A stretch of 64,000 nucleotides of DNA from Diaporthe sp. PMI_573 (lineage: Eukaryota > Ascomycota > Sordariomycetes > Diaporthales > Diaporthaceae), in contig JAJTUP010000007.1 of assembly GCA_021399435.1 (NCBI GenBank), forward strand, positions 1,550,001 through 1,614,000. The letters run 5' to 3'. The position numbers and the translations under genes were made by a program. Below the pieces are notes generated by a model that worked only from the letters and a program-made list of their open reading frames with translations, searched no databases and was not told the origin of the DNA. Below are positions 36,392 to 47,836 of the stretch, piece after piece (positions within the stretch are counted from its first letter, which is position 1; each line of letters begins with the position of its first letter).

Positions 36392-36856
36392 ATTGATGTG
36401 ACAACAGAGTAGTACTGTGCTTGAATACGTACACCTCCAGTTCAACAAAGACTTTCGAGGGCGTTGGGGTCAATACTGTGTTCAGGTGGCTGGTTTCCTA
36501 ATTCCAAGACCATATAGGTCTCCTCCGATCCCTGGAAACCCTAAGCGAGGTGTACAGGGCCTCTTTGCAACCAGCAAACTCTCGCGTACGACTAGAGATC
36601 CATTTACTTTGATGTTACTTTCCGAGGTCCCAATCAAGGTTCCACTTTTCCGCCAGTCCGGAACCCGACGACGGCGCCAGGCGCCAGAATCAAAGCATCG
36701 CGGGTCTCTTTTCCGATCCGGCTGCTAGCTGCTATTGGCATTCACTGGGTGCGTTTTGAGAAAGTTTTAGATTGTGAGGCTGGTGCGCAAGTTGGCGTGT
36801 AGAGAAACATTGCGCTGTGAGCCCTGGGTGAACAAACTTGACTGGGCCTGAGAAGC
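36392..36856. promoter_or_regulatory. Divergent promoter region, thioesterase and membrane protein
   Basis: This is a 465-bp interval between divergent genes with no coding signal. Confidence 0.35.
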
Positions 36857-37681
36857 ATGCAAGCGAGTTCTGACAGTGGAATCGGTAGTCAATCTCTGAA
36901 CACGGCATTCGAAGTGAGTAATTGCGACCAGACAAAGCCATACCGACATAGCAAAATGAACACGAGGAGAACAGCCGATTGCGACCTGGAAGAGGTCTCA
37001 CTGCTCGAGGAAGATAACGAGATTCCGATCCTCCACCGACGCAGCAAGAAAATGAAACACCGATTCCAGATGACCTTTTGCAGTTTGACGCTGATTTTTG
37101 GTTTCACCGGTGTGTTCTACCTTGGCCGTTTGAGCCAAGTGATGTTTCCACCCACTATTCAACAACTTCCATCATCGCCTTTGGTCACCTCACCTATTGA
37201 CAGGCTTCTGAAAAGACCTCAGCTTGTACCGCTTGGTCCGCCATGCGCTCACGACAATTGGAGAAAAGCTAAATCGCAAGGCTGCGTTTACGACCTTATG
37301 CTGTCCTCCTGGCTGCATCCTGCATGTACCACTCTGGAATTGTATCCGAAATATAGGGAGTGGATGGCGTGGCGCAACGTGACATTCTGGCGGGAGCCGG
37401 CGATGGTCAACCAGGTGTCATATGAAGAGGCAGAATCTGGGGAACACGGCTTCCTCTGGGCTCAGGGGGTTCAACATCATTTACACTGCAGCTATGTGTG
37501 GGAGAGACAGCGGTACGCTGAGGAGAGGACACCCAAGGTACTCGACGCGTATAGTAGGAATGCGTCGCATGTCGACCACTGTACGTTTTTCAATGCTGTG
37601 CCTTTTGGGTGGGAGATCGTGGCCCCCAATGTTACCAGAATCTATCAGCCATACGACAACGACTGTCTGGTGGACACATAA
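36857..37681 (+). CDS. Small membrane protein related to phomopsin-cluster proteins (HxLHC/HxxHC)
   Basis: This is an intronless frame of 274 residues. One transmembrane helix lies near residues 75-95 (MTFCSLTLIFGFTGVFYLG) after an acidic and basic lead. The external part has CAHDNWRKAKSQGCVYDLMLSSWLHPAC, then HHLHCSYVWERQ and HVDHC, the same order as in the gene at 29613: a GC-x-D segment, then two His-Cys motifs. It belongs to the same fungal family as membrane proteins near phomopsin-type clusters. The two copies are well diverged, which suggests separate roles rather than a recent duplication. An oxidase-like role is inferred from the resemblance of the His-Cys motifs to those of UstYa. 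Confidence 0.75.
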   Translation: MQASSDSGIGSQSLNTAFEVSNCDQTKPYRHSKMNTRRTADCDLEEVSLLEEDNEIPILHRRSKKMKHRFQMTFCSLTLIFGFTGVFYLGRLSQVMFPPTIQQLPSSPLVTSPIDRLLKRPQLVPLGPPCAHDNWRKAKSQGCVYDLMLSSWLHPACTTLELYPKYREWMAWRNVTFWREPAMVNQVSYEEAESGEHGFLWAQGVQHHLHCSYVWERQRYAEERTPKVLDAYSRNASHVDHCTFFNAVPFGWEIVAPNVTRIYQPYDNDCLVDT

Positions 37682-38032
37682 TAGATAGTATCGAGAGTGG
37701 GAACGTCTACTTCAGGCGCTGGCTAGGCTACTTTATAATACCACATAGGATGAAGTTGCATCAAGGAGGCGGTCAAATCTTACGATTCAGAGTGGTGATG
37801 GGTGATGGTGTTGCCAGCTAGTAATTATAGCTCAGTACCCGCACCAAGTACAACGTGCACACCAGAGGAACAGTCAGCGTTCGACTCCCACCTCCTTGTA
37901 TATCTGGCCAGTGTGTGTACACACATAAATACCGTGAACTATGTGTTGTACAAAAGGCCACGCCAGATAGTTACAAATGTCATTGGGCACAGAAAGGATG
38001 CCCCAGGTCTCGACACAGGTTCCATTAAGAAT
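37682..38032. other. Intergenic region
   Basis: This is a convergent 3' region of 351 bp. No gene is recognised. Confidence 0.5.
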
Positions 38033-39087
38033 CTAAGCCAAACCCAACCTCTCCTGCTCGGTAAGGTCGGGAAAAGGTATAATCTCGCTCGGATACTCAA
38101 AATCGAACAAGTTGCCTGGCTTCAGCTGCCCTTCACCCTCGCCATCAGGCCCACGAGTTCTGACCCCTCTCTTGGGGTCATTCGCCCATGCCCTCAGTCC
38201 TTCCCAGTCCCGGCACATGTGGGCCTGTTCGTCTGTGATATAGCCCATCTGGAACCCGTTGACGAAACTCATTGGCGTTGCGTCCGCCATGCACATGACG
38301 GCGTCACGCAGAGTGTTGAGACAATGTGCAACGTGTCGCTGGCCCCACCTCGAAGTCATGTTGGTGTGCACCCGGTGTGTGTACTCCTCAGCAATGACGA
38401 GGATACAAGTGAATTGGTGGAACCCACGTAGGGTATACATCTGCCGCGTTGATTTCCACGAGAAGAAAGGTGCAAGGCCAGTTACACTGCCGTCGGGGTG
38501 ATACCATTTGGCATATTGGCGGTTGGCGAGAACATTGGACGCTGTGTGTGGGATTCAGTCTCAAGCGAGTGTGAATGGGCTAGAGTAGACTCACAGTTAT
38601 GCATAGACCACACTTTCTGGATCATATTCATTGATTCATCGGAGTCGTCAAATGCGTCCTCTGGGATATAATACGGATGGTTCTCATTGTAGTAGGTCAG
38701 CCGCAGCGGGTCGCCAATACCTGCAAAACACACAATTTTCAAGTGATCAGCGACTAGGCCATAAAGAAAGCTTGGTACAGGGCTCCCATTAAGCGATCAC
38801 CCACCTTGTGGTACGAATTCGCTCGGGTCCTCGCCAAGATTTCCGTTCCATTTATCAGACTCCTTTTCCAGGCGTATCAGCTGTGCTCGCGCAAGCGTAG
38901 CATATATCCCTAGAAGGGCCGTGGAAGCTCCTAGTAGTATGACGCTCATCTTTAGAAACCAGGTCCCCTTATTCAGGGGCCTTTTCCTTCCAATCAGAGA
39001 AGAGGAGTCTGTAACTTCATCGTGCCAGTGGCTGGAACCATCCTGGCTTTCACAGTCATCGGATTGGTGATCCTGGTATTGACTCAT
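38033..39087 (-). CDS. UstYa-like oxidase (DUF3328)
   Basis: Three exons (38805-39087, 38595-38720, 38033-38541) give 305 residues. A transmembrane helix (about residues 50-72, MSVILLGASTALLGIYATL) follows a polar N-terminus. After EFVPQG come WYHPDGSVTGLAP, a tyrosine-rich strand and the two family motifs. The second motif is normal, HVAHCLNTLRDAVMC. The first reads HQFTC instead of HxxHC, so one ligand or catalytic His is replaced by Thr. UstYa-type proteins perform oxidative cyclisation, hydroxylation or chlorination steps in fungal RiPP and NRPS pathways (ustiloxin, cyclochlorotine). The gene is divergent from HR-PKS 1 with 338 bp between starts, which suggests co-regulation. Confidence 0.88.
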
Positions 39088-39425
39088 AGAGAAGTCTTGT
39101 TTGGTGTTTCTCGGCTGTGTGGAAAATAGAGACATCATAATCGTGATCATGTGTTCCAGAATAATGACCAAGGAGCGGTTATCTCAATTTTCCGGAGCGG
39201 TCATTCATAGATCAGCTTTCTCCAGAATTTGAAAGCTTTCGGGTCGACAGATTATGGCTAGCTTTGATCAACGGTCCGGGATTCCTAAGTGGAGGAATTA
39301 GGTTTGGCTTTCGCCATTTCATGATATTATGAGGTGGATAACAAAGAAAAGTCAAGTCAATGTTGCGGAAATTGTTCCGATCTGTACTCATCATAGAAAC
39401 TGCTTCCGCGATTCAGAGCAAGAAC
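39088..39425. promoter_or_regulatory. Divergent promoter region, UstYa-like gene and HR-PKS 1
   Basis: This is a 338-bp interval between divergent starts. An upstream in-frame ATG for the PKS at 39360 would extend it by 22 residues. No operator was identified. Confidence 0.35.
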
Positions 39426-42400
39426 ATGGGTGAACTCAGCACGCAGAGCGACACGGCAATTGCTGTTTGTGGAATGGGCCTCAGACTGCCCGGCGAGATC
39501 AACACGCCGTCCGCGCTTTTCGACTTTCTATTGACCGGAAAAGACGCGAGAGGAGTTCCCGACACCAAACGCTATGAATCTGATTCTTTCACGTACAGCG
39601 GCAGTGATGGCCAAACTCACACGCTGCCGTCCGAAGGTTACTGGCTAAGTTGGGACGAGATCACTGGCTGGGACCCATCGCCGTTCTCGGCAATAGGACT
39701 CGTTATAAGCCAGCCAGAGGTGGAAAAAATGGACCCCCAGCAGAGGATTCTTCTTCGAGTTGTCTGGGAAGCATTGGAAAGCGCGTGTGAGACTCAGTGG
39801 CGGACGGACAAATCAAAAGCAGACAGAATTGGGTGCTACGTCGGGTCCTTTGGAGACGACTGGCGCGAAATGCATGGCAGAGACTCCCTTGACGTTCCCA
39901 AGTATCGCCTGGCAGGATATGGCGACTTTTCTCTATCGAATCGCGTGTCGAACTGTTTCGGCCTTGGCGGTCCCAGCATGACGGTTCGTGCTGCCTGCGC
40001 GGCGGGCGGGCTTGCATTGCACCTTGCATGTCAGGCTATTAGGGCTGGCGAGTGTGACACCGCCGTTGTGGCCGGGTCGAATATCATCTTCTCGCCCGAG
40101 TTCGCCGTCTTCCTGGCCGAGCACGGTGTCCTGTCCCCGGAGGCTTCCTGTCGGACGTTTGATGCCAAGGCATCCGGATATGCCCGTGCAGAAGCTGTCA
40201 ACTGCCTGATTATCAAGCGCCATAGTCTTGCGGTCGAAGATGGCAATCCAATACGTGCCATTATCCGCGGATCAGCAGTCAATGCCAATGGAAGGACGGC
40301 CGGGATGTCCACGCCGAGCTCGGAAGCCCAAGAGGCGCTCGTCAGGGCTGCGTACCGCCAGGCTGGAATATCCGACCGAGAAATAGCCAAGACCGCAATG
40401 GTTGAGTGCCATGGGACTGGAACACGTCTAGGTGATGCAGTTGAGACCTATGCACTGGCCAAAATCTTTGGGCAACATGGCGTATTAATTGGATCTGTCA
40501 AACCGGCTCTCGGGCATTCCGAATCTGCCTGTGCGCTCACCAGCGTCATGAAAGCTATAATGTCGTTGGAAAACCGAACGATCCTCCCCAATATTAAGTT
40601 TGAATCACCGAACTCTCAAAGTAAGTAGACCCATCTCAGCCTCCTTGTCCCCGAACCGGTAGAGGGGCAGCTTTTCTTTTCGTTGCGCGTTCAGGATCTG
40701 ACCAGAGCTCTAGTTCCTTTCGACACTGGAAATTTGATAGTGCCCACTACGCCTTTGGCATGGCCGGCTGATCGATTAGAGCGAATCGGGGTTTCAAGTT
40801 TTGGAATAGGCGGAACAAACGTCCATGTAAGTCCGATATCGAGGGCATGGTGTTGAAACCGGAGCTCTTGAGCAACACATGCCAGCTTGGCTTACAACAT
40901 CACGGACTCTTAGATCATCCTGGATTCCGCGAGTTCGTTCGGCCGAAAGGAGCCATCATCAAACACGCGCCGATGGAGGGAAGACGAGGCCGGGATCTCT
41001 TCAAAAGTCAAAGCAAAGCCTACCATTCTGCTATTTTCAGCTGCTACTGAAGCTTCCTTGCAGCGCTCAATGGAACTCCACAAGACCTACTGCAGCAACC
41101 ACCCTCAGAGACTGGAGAGGCTAGCGCACACGATCAATCATCTGCGAATCAATCTTCCACACAAATCCTACTGTGTTTTCGAGGAGAATCGAAGCGCCTG
41201 TTCAGTCAAGGCCAAATCGCCGAGAGGCTCGCACATTCGCTCGTTGCCGGGCTTTTCTGTTCCAGTGGTTTTCATTTTCTCGGGAGCCGGTCGAGAGTGG
41301 GCTCGTATGGGGGTGGAGCTGCTCAGATATGACAGATCCTTCGCAGGTGATATCAAATTCATGGACGATGTTCTTCAACAATTACCGGCGGCTTCTAGAC
41401 CCTCGTGGTCCCTCCTAGGCGAAATGATCAAGACAGGAGAAAAGTCTCGCCTTGGAGAATCTGAGATCGCGGCAACTGTTTTGACAGCGATACAAATTGC
41501 CTTGACAAGGCTGCTAGGTCGTTATGGTGTGCGGCCTGCTGCTGTGGCAGGATATTTGAGTGGTAAAGCTGCGGCGGGTCATGCTTCTGGTACTCTCAGT
41601 GTGGAAGAGGCCATATGTCTTGCATTGTACACGAGCAAGACCTCATCCAAGAACCATTTTTCAACGCCGAACACTGTCTTGGAGATCAATCCACAGCATA
41701 TCAAACCATGCAAGGATGACTATCAGCCCTGCTTAGAGCAATTGGAAGCATTCCGCCAGGAAGTGAAGGACCTCCTATCAAAAACTCCTGGATCAATACA
41801 CCTTGTAATCGGGCCAGATGATGCAATCACTAAGCAATTGGAGCAGACATATGCTGAAGCAGGACTGCGTCCAACATACATCCCCACTCTGGCTCGTGGA
41901 ATGTCAGCCACTATCACGTTCCTTGTTGCTCTTGGCGAGCTATATTCTCACGGGGTTCCCATTCAACTGCCAGTATCAGATGGAACCTTAACACCTCTTG
42001 TTGACCTGGAGCCCTACCCGTGGGATACAACCAAGCACTACTGGCCCGAATCTCGCGCAGCCAAATCATGGCGGTTACGTGAATTCTCCCCACATGAGCT
42101 GCTTGGAGTACGGAATTTCGACGGCGGCGGCACGTCACCTACTTGGCGCTGCGAATTCTCTGTCGAAACGGTTCCATGGATAAAGGACCATTGTGTTGGA
42201 AATGACATTGTTTTCCCCGCTGCCGCATTCATTGCTATGGCGGGTGAGGTGTGTTTCCAGCTTACAGGGAACAAGGCCTACGTGGTCAAAGAGCTCTCTC
42301 TGAAGAAGGCGCTGGTATTGGCCCCGGGGGTCACTTTAGAGGTCGTCACGTCAGCTCGTTTGCAATCCCCCCAAGACCCGAACTCTGATTGTTGGGAGAT

Positions 42401-45400
42401 CTCCTTTTCCTCATTTTACGACGGCGCGTGGACGACACACTGTACCGGCCTCGTCAAGCCTGCAATCACGCCGCACCCTTGGAGCGCACCTTTACTGAAT
42501 ATGGAACGCCCTGGACAAGAGGATGGGTTCGTTCGACAGGTTGACTGTGCTTCATGGTGAGCGACCTGCACTTTGAGCTTAGATTTCAGGGCATTCTGGA
42601 CCGCGCGTGCAGGGACCTCTTTGCGTATCAAAAAGAAACTGACAACAATCGGGACTCACAGGTACCGAGCCATGGCGAGAACAGGCTACAATTATGGCCC
42701 AGCTTTCAAAGGCATACACAATATCATGGCAAATGTCGTCTCTGAATCGGTGAAATTGAGGATCCCCAACGAGTCTAGCTTCACAGCTTCGTCGGTGGCT
42801 TCAAACTCATATGCGCTTCACCCGACAATCTTGGATAAGATGATTCAGTCACTGATTATCGCAAAGCATGGGGGCCAGCCCAGGTTACTCCGGCAAGTAT
42901 CCTTACCAACTTATGTTGAGGAGTTCAGTGTGAGACCACCACTGCCGGGGCCGCACATTGGGTGCTTCTTCGACTTGCATGCCGCTATCACACGGTCCAA
43001 GGGCAACGGCTCCTGTCTAGGGTCGGTGGCAGTCAACTGTGTGGCTTGCACAACAAATGACCGAGCCATGCCCAAGTCTCGCCCCGTTGCCTCCATTAGA
43101 GGTTTGCAATTCGACCCCATACTAAAAGCACCCGGGGCATCCATCAATGAGGACCAAGCCCACGGCGCTATGCAGATAGTCTGGAAGCCGGACATCGACT
43201 TCATGAGGGAGAGTCTATTGTTGCGTCCGCGGCCAGATCTAGAGCATGCGAGGGTCCAACAGCTTCTTGGAGCTTTGTTCGCCATCTGTGCCATCGACGT
43301 GCGGGGTGCCGCGCTGAAGGCTCCCGCAGAAATTAGCAATGACCCAAATCGGGCCCACTTGTTGAATTTGGTTCGATGGTTGGAAGCTTACCCTCGTGGC
43401 CACGAGGGTCAGGTCAAGTCGACAAAAGAAGACCTGCACCAGGAAAGGCAGAGGCTACTAGAAGCTCTCAAAAGTACTCCAGCATCCGCCGCGGCAGAGC
43501 TTTTGTTGAAGTGTGCTTCCAATGCAGACCAAATCTTCGATGGAAACGTCAGCCCACTTGACCTGTTCCTGGAAGACAACGCCCTACACCGACTTTATGA
43601 CTGGATGAATTCACTCTGGTCATATGACTCATTCTTTGAACTCCTGGCACACAAGTTTGGCAAGCACCTCCGAGTTATCGAGGTGGGTGCGGGCACTGGA
43701 GGTCTCACTGCGCGGGTACTCGAGCACCTCAAGCCCCTTGGTATGGGGTGTGACGCCCAGTGGAATGGTAGCTACGTCTTCACAGATGTCTCTTCCGGAT
43801 TCTTCCCTGCTGCGAAGGAACGGTTTCAGAAAATCCGTGGCATGGAGTATCGCGTACTGGATATATCATTGGACCCGCTTGCGCAAGGCTTCAAGGCCGA
43901 ATACGATCTGGTCATTGCCAGCAATGTGAGTGGAATATCTATTTCTGAATTGCGATTCCATCAGGAGCTCATAGGAATAAACGCTGACCTTCTCCTAAAA
44001 GGCGCTCCACGCGACTGCCGACTTGACAAAGACACTTCGCAACGTCAGAGCTCTGCTGAAGCCCAATGGTCGCCTTCTCCTACAGGAGCTGGCCTGTGGT
44101 AAATACCGACCATACAGAGATCATGAAACCAGAGATGCTAATATCACCCGTAGACTCTAAGTGGATAAATCTGATAATGGGATTCCTGTCTGGGTGGTGG
44201 CTTGGTGTTTCTGACGGCCGAGTCCAAGAACCCTACATTGGTCATCAAGCATGGGACGAACGGCTTCAACAAGCCTCTTTCAAGCCCCTTGATTCTCTCG
44301 TCCTGGATGCCGATATGCCGCACCACATGAATGCTACTATGATAGCGAGGCCTGAGCTTCCCGGACCCGGACCAGCACACAACTCCCTGGGAAGCATTGT
44401 CTTGCTTCATGACGATTTGGATGACACCTCCCTTCGGATAATTGAGGTTTTAGAGAAATATTTGCTTCAACGTGGGTTCAAATCAACACGCTACCTGTTT
44501 CAGCCAGGAAACGCAGTCGACTCGAAACTGGGGCATGTAGTATCACTACTGGACCTGTCCCGGAGCGGCTCATTTCTCGCCAACATCTCACGCGCGAAGC
44601 TCGAAGGACTCCTGAAGCTACTGAATGGCCTTCAAGAATCCGATGCGACGCTTTTGTGGCTCACAAGAGCTTGCCAAATTGACCCTGTTGATCCCAGCTT
44701 TGCGCAGATACTCGGCTTTGCGCGAAGTGTGCGGAAAGACACGGGGCTCAATTTCGTGACTGTGGAGCTGGACTCAACATGTGAGCAGGCCATGGAAGCA
44801 GCTGCAACGGTCTTGGAGAAGTCGATTCCTCATTCACGTGGTCATCGTCCCGGGGCAGACCTGGAGCCAGACAGGGAGTTTGCTTACGTTTCGGGTGCGC
44901 TCGTTATTCCACGCTTTTCCTGGACGTCGGTGCCGGAATGTTTGGCTGCTTCTCAGCACCTTGCCACTACATCATCGAAGCAAAGGTACTTGCAAATCAG
45001 CCAACCTGGACAGCTGGACAGTCTTAGCTGGGTACAAAAGACCGAGACCATATTGGACGACACAGAGGTCGGTCCCGGGATGGTGGACGTAAGAATCGAG
45101 GCTGCGGGACTGAACTTCAAAGACGTGCTCATGGCCATGGGCATTGAGACCACCCGAGCCGGTGGAGGCCGGCTTGGCTGTGAGGCTGCTGGCATAGTCA
45201 CGGCGACTGGCGCCTCGGTGTCTGAACTCAGAACGGGCGATCGTATCATGCTCTTTTCGCCAGGGACTGGGTGCCTGGCCAACTCGGTCCGAATCCATCA
45301 GCACCTTTGCGCGCCGATTCCCGACTCCCTGACATTCACACATGCTGCGGGGATGCCATGTGTATACATCAGTGTCTTGCGAGCGCTGGTGGACAAGGCA

Positions 45401-47329
45401 AACTTAGGGCGCGACCAGACGGTATTAATCCATAGCGCCGCGGGAGGAGTGGGCATCGCTGCTATGCAAGTTGCACGTTGGCTTGGTGCAAAGATCTATG
45501 CCACAGTGGGCAGTAAACAAAAGGTGCAATTCCTGCGCGAGGAATTTGACATCCCCAGCGAGAACATCTTCCATTCTCGCGACGAAAGCTTCGTACACCA
45601 TGTCTTGGCCGCGACGGGTGGCCGTGGTGTCGACGTCGTGTTGAATACCCTTTCGGGACAACTGCTGCATGCATCGTGGCAATGCGTGGCTCCATGTGGT
45701 ACGTTTGTCGAACTTGGGAAACGCGACATTGTTGCCCGAAGCAAGCTGGCAATGGAGCCCCTCGACGAGAACCGTGCCTTTGTGGCCGTGGACATGGCTC
45801 ACCTGGCAGTACACAACACCCTTGAAGTATCCAGATTACTGCGTCGGGTGGTGCATCTCTACAAGAATCATGCGATCACGCCCGTTGAACCTCTCCGGGT
45901 GTATCCTTGCCACAGTGTGACCGAAGCTGTGCGTTCGCTGTACACTGGGACCACCATTGGCAAGATCGTGATTGCCATTGCTGGAGATACCGACGGCCAG
46001 CAGCCCCTGCAGACTGCGCCGGACCTGCAGAGTTCAACAAGAGTTTCTATGCCAGACGCAAATTTTAAACCCACAGATGCCTATGTACTCATTGGGGGTC
46101 TGCACGGGTTGTCCGGTTCCATAGCACGGTGGATGGTCTGCTGTGGCGCCAGGAAGATCTTCTTCCTGTCTCGTTCTGTTGGAAGTCCTCAAGGACACAA
46201 GCAGGATGAGGCAGCGCTCTGCGAGCTACGTGGGACTGGCTGCACCGTCGTAACAATGAAGTGCGATGTCATGGACGAGGGTTCGGTCCAAACGAGCATT
46301 TCGGCGATCGCAAAAACACACCGCATTGCAGGTATCGTCCATTTGGCGGGAAAACTCTTGGACATCGAGACGAAAGATTTGACCCTCCACGCATGGCGGA
46401 CGGTGACTGATCCGAAAGTGTATGGGACATGGAACTTGCATCGCACGCTCTCCATGTACGCGCCCGACCTAGACTTCTTTGTACTTGCCGGCAGCATTAT
46501 CGGCATAACCGGAAACTCGGGGCAGGCCAACTACGCCGCTGCCAACTCCTTTCTCGACGCTTTTGTTCAGTATCGACAAGGCCTCGGTCTTACGTGTTCC
46601 GTGCTGGATATCGGAGTGGTTGAAGACGTTGGTATTCTATCCCACCAGCTGGAAAGGTTGGAGAGCATGAGGAGGGCCGGTGTACGACTGCTCAGCGAAC
46701 AGGATGTCCTGGATGGTATCCAGCTTGCCATCTCTAGATCAAAGCCTACAACGACCCTGGAAAAGCCGATGGACAGCGAAACCAACATCTCATCCGGCTC
46801 GGCTGTCTTCCGGTATACTTGCGAGGCTCAGGTGGCCGTGGGCTTTAGCAGCATGCTGCCGCTCGATAATCCCAACACTAGTGTGTTGTGGAAAGGCGAC
46901 GCCCGGATGGCATTTTATGACGACCAAAAAGGACACGCGTGGGGAAGCCACCAAAAGGATCATAGTTCATCAGTAACAGGCTCTGCTGATGCCCTAGACG
47001 ACTTTATCTTGCGCATTTCCCAGGAGCCTGCTGAGCTTGACAATCCTCTTTGCGTCGAATTTCTGGCCGATCAGATATTCAGGCGAGTCCAGAGCTTCCT
47101 GATGCGAGATGAAGAAACCCACAGCAGCGTCGACAATTCCTTGTATGGTTTGTCTCTGGCCTCACTAGGAATGGATTCCCTCATGACAATTGAAATACGA
47201 AACTGGTGGCGGCAGATATTTGGGACCAGTGTTAGCTTACTTCAGCTGACGAGCGCACCGAGCTTCATGCAGTTGGGCAAGCTGGCAGCGCGCCAACTAA
47301 GAGATAGGCACATCGCAGGCCCTAGCTAG
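39426..47329 (+). CDS. Highly reducing polyketide synthase 1, KS-AT(degenerate)-DH-MT-ER-KR-ACP
   Basis: Six exons (39426-40620, 40714-40826, 40914-42556, 42662-43925, 44002-44098, 44154-47329) join in phase to 2495 residues, normal for an HR-PKS. KS (1-436) has Cys191 in AACAAGG and both His (ECHGTGT, KPALGHSE). The AT region (about 555-800) reads GYLSGK at residue 649, where GHSxGE is expected, and it lacks the usual YHSHH segment. DH (about 830-1130) keeps its His (KDHCVG) and Asp (HPTILD). MT (about 1290-1430) has VIEVGAGTGG, and ER (about 1728-2050) has HSAAGGVG. KR (about 2080-2270) has GQANYAAAN, and ACP (about 2407-2490) has LGMDSL. There is no release domain; the free thioesterase nearby could serve. 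Apart from the AT, every domain looks functional, and no stop or frameshift is seen. Confidence 0.93.
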
Positions 47330-47836
47330 TGGACAAGGCATTCCTTAGACGATATGGAACAGTTCAATATGGATAATACACTCGGCAGTTGCTATCATAA
47401 AGAAGCGGTCAGGCTGCATGTCCAATTGGCACACATCCCCTTGCGCTATACTTCCATCTCTCGGAACAAAAAGCATTGCTAGTATGCAGATTAGAGAGCT
47501 TATAAATATTTCAACATCCCCCCTTAATCTGCATATATAGCTACATTATTTTTTGTTCCGATAAGCATGTTTATATCCGTAATTGCTCAGGGACTCGAAC
47601 TCGTGACCTTTAAGTGATTGGGTTATTGGAGTAGAAACCCCGGGGGGACCAGGCCCGGGTAAAGACCTCACTGATTATTAATCACTTTCACGTCATTTGC
47701 TCTTCCCAATAAGCCATCCGGGCTCATAACCTCTCGGAACAAAAAGCATTGCTAGTATGCAGATTAGAGAGCTTATAAATATTTCAACACCATCGACACC
47801 CGTTAGACAAACAAATACATGGGAAACCCCCTCTTC
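47330..47836. repeat. Repeat-bearing spacer: 59-bp direct repeats, inverted copy and tRNA-like box B
   Basis: A perfect 59-bp sequence occurs at 47458-47516 and again at 47731-47789. The first copy is followed at about 47522-47565 by an imperfect inverted copy of its left part (taatctgcat...tttttgttccga), forming a hairpin. Between the copies, the minus strand near 47590-47605 carries GAGTTCGAGTCC, close to a tRNA box B, but no complete cloverleaf could be folded. This looks like the remains of a small non-autonomous (SINE- or MITE-like) element. Confidence 0.6.

Noticed and set aside
40621..40713. Apparent frameshift between exons 1 and 2 of HR-PKS 1, if the intron ended at the CAG near 40694.
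   Set aside because: A later acceptor (CTCTAG at 40713) with a CTGAC branch site keeps phase and restores the same splice position and I-P register as in HR-PKS 2, so no frameshift is needed.
47575..47665. tRNA gene on the minus strand.
   Set aside because: Only a box-B-like stretch is present; the T-stem has several mismatches, and no matching acceptor stem or box A is found.
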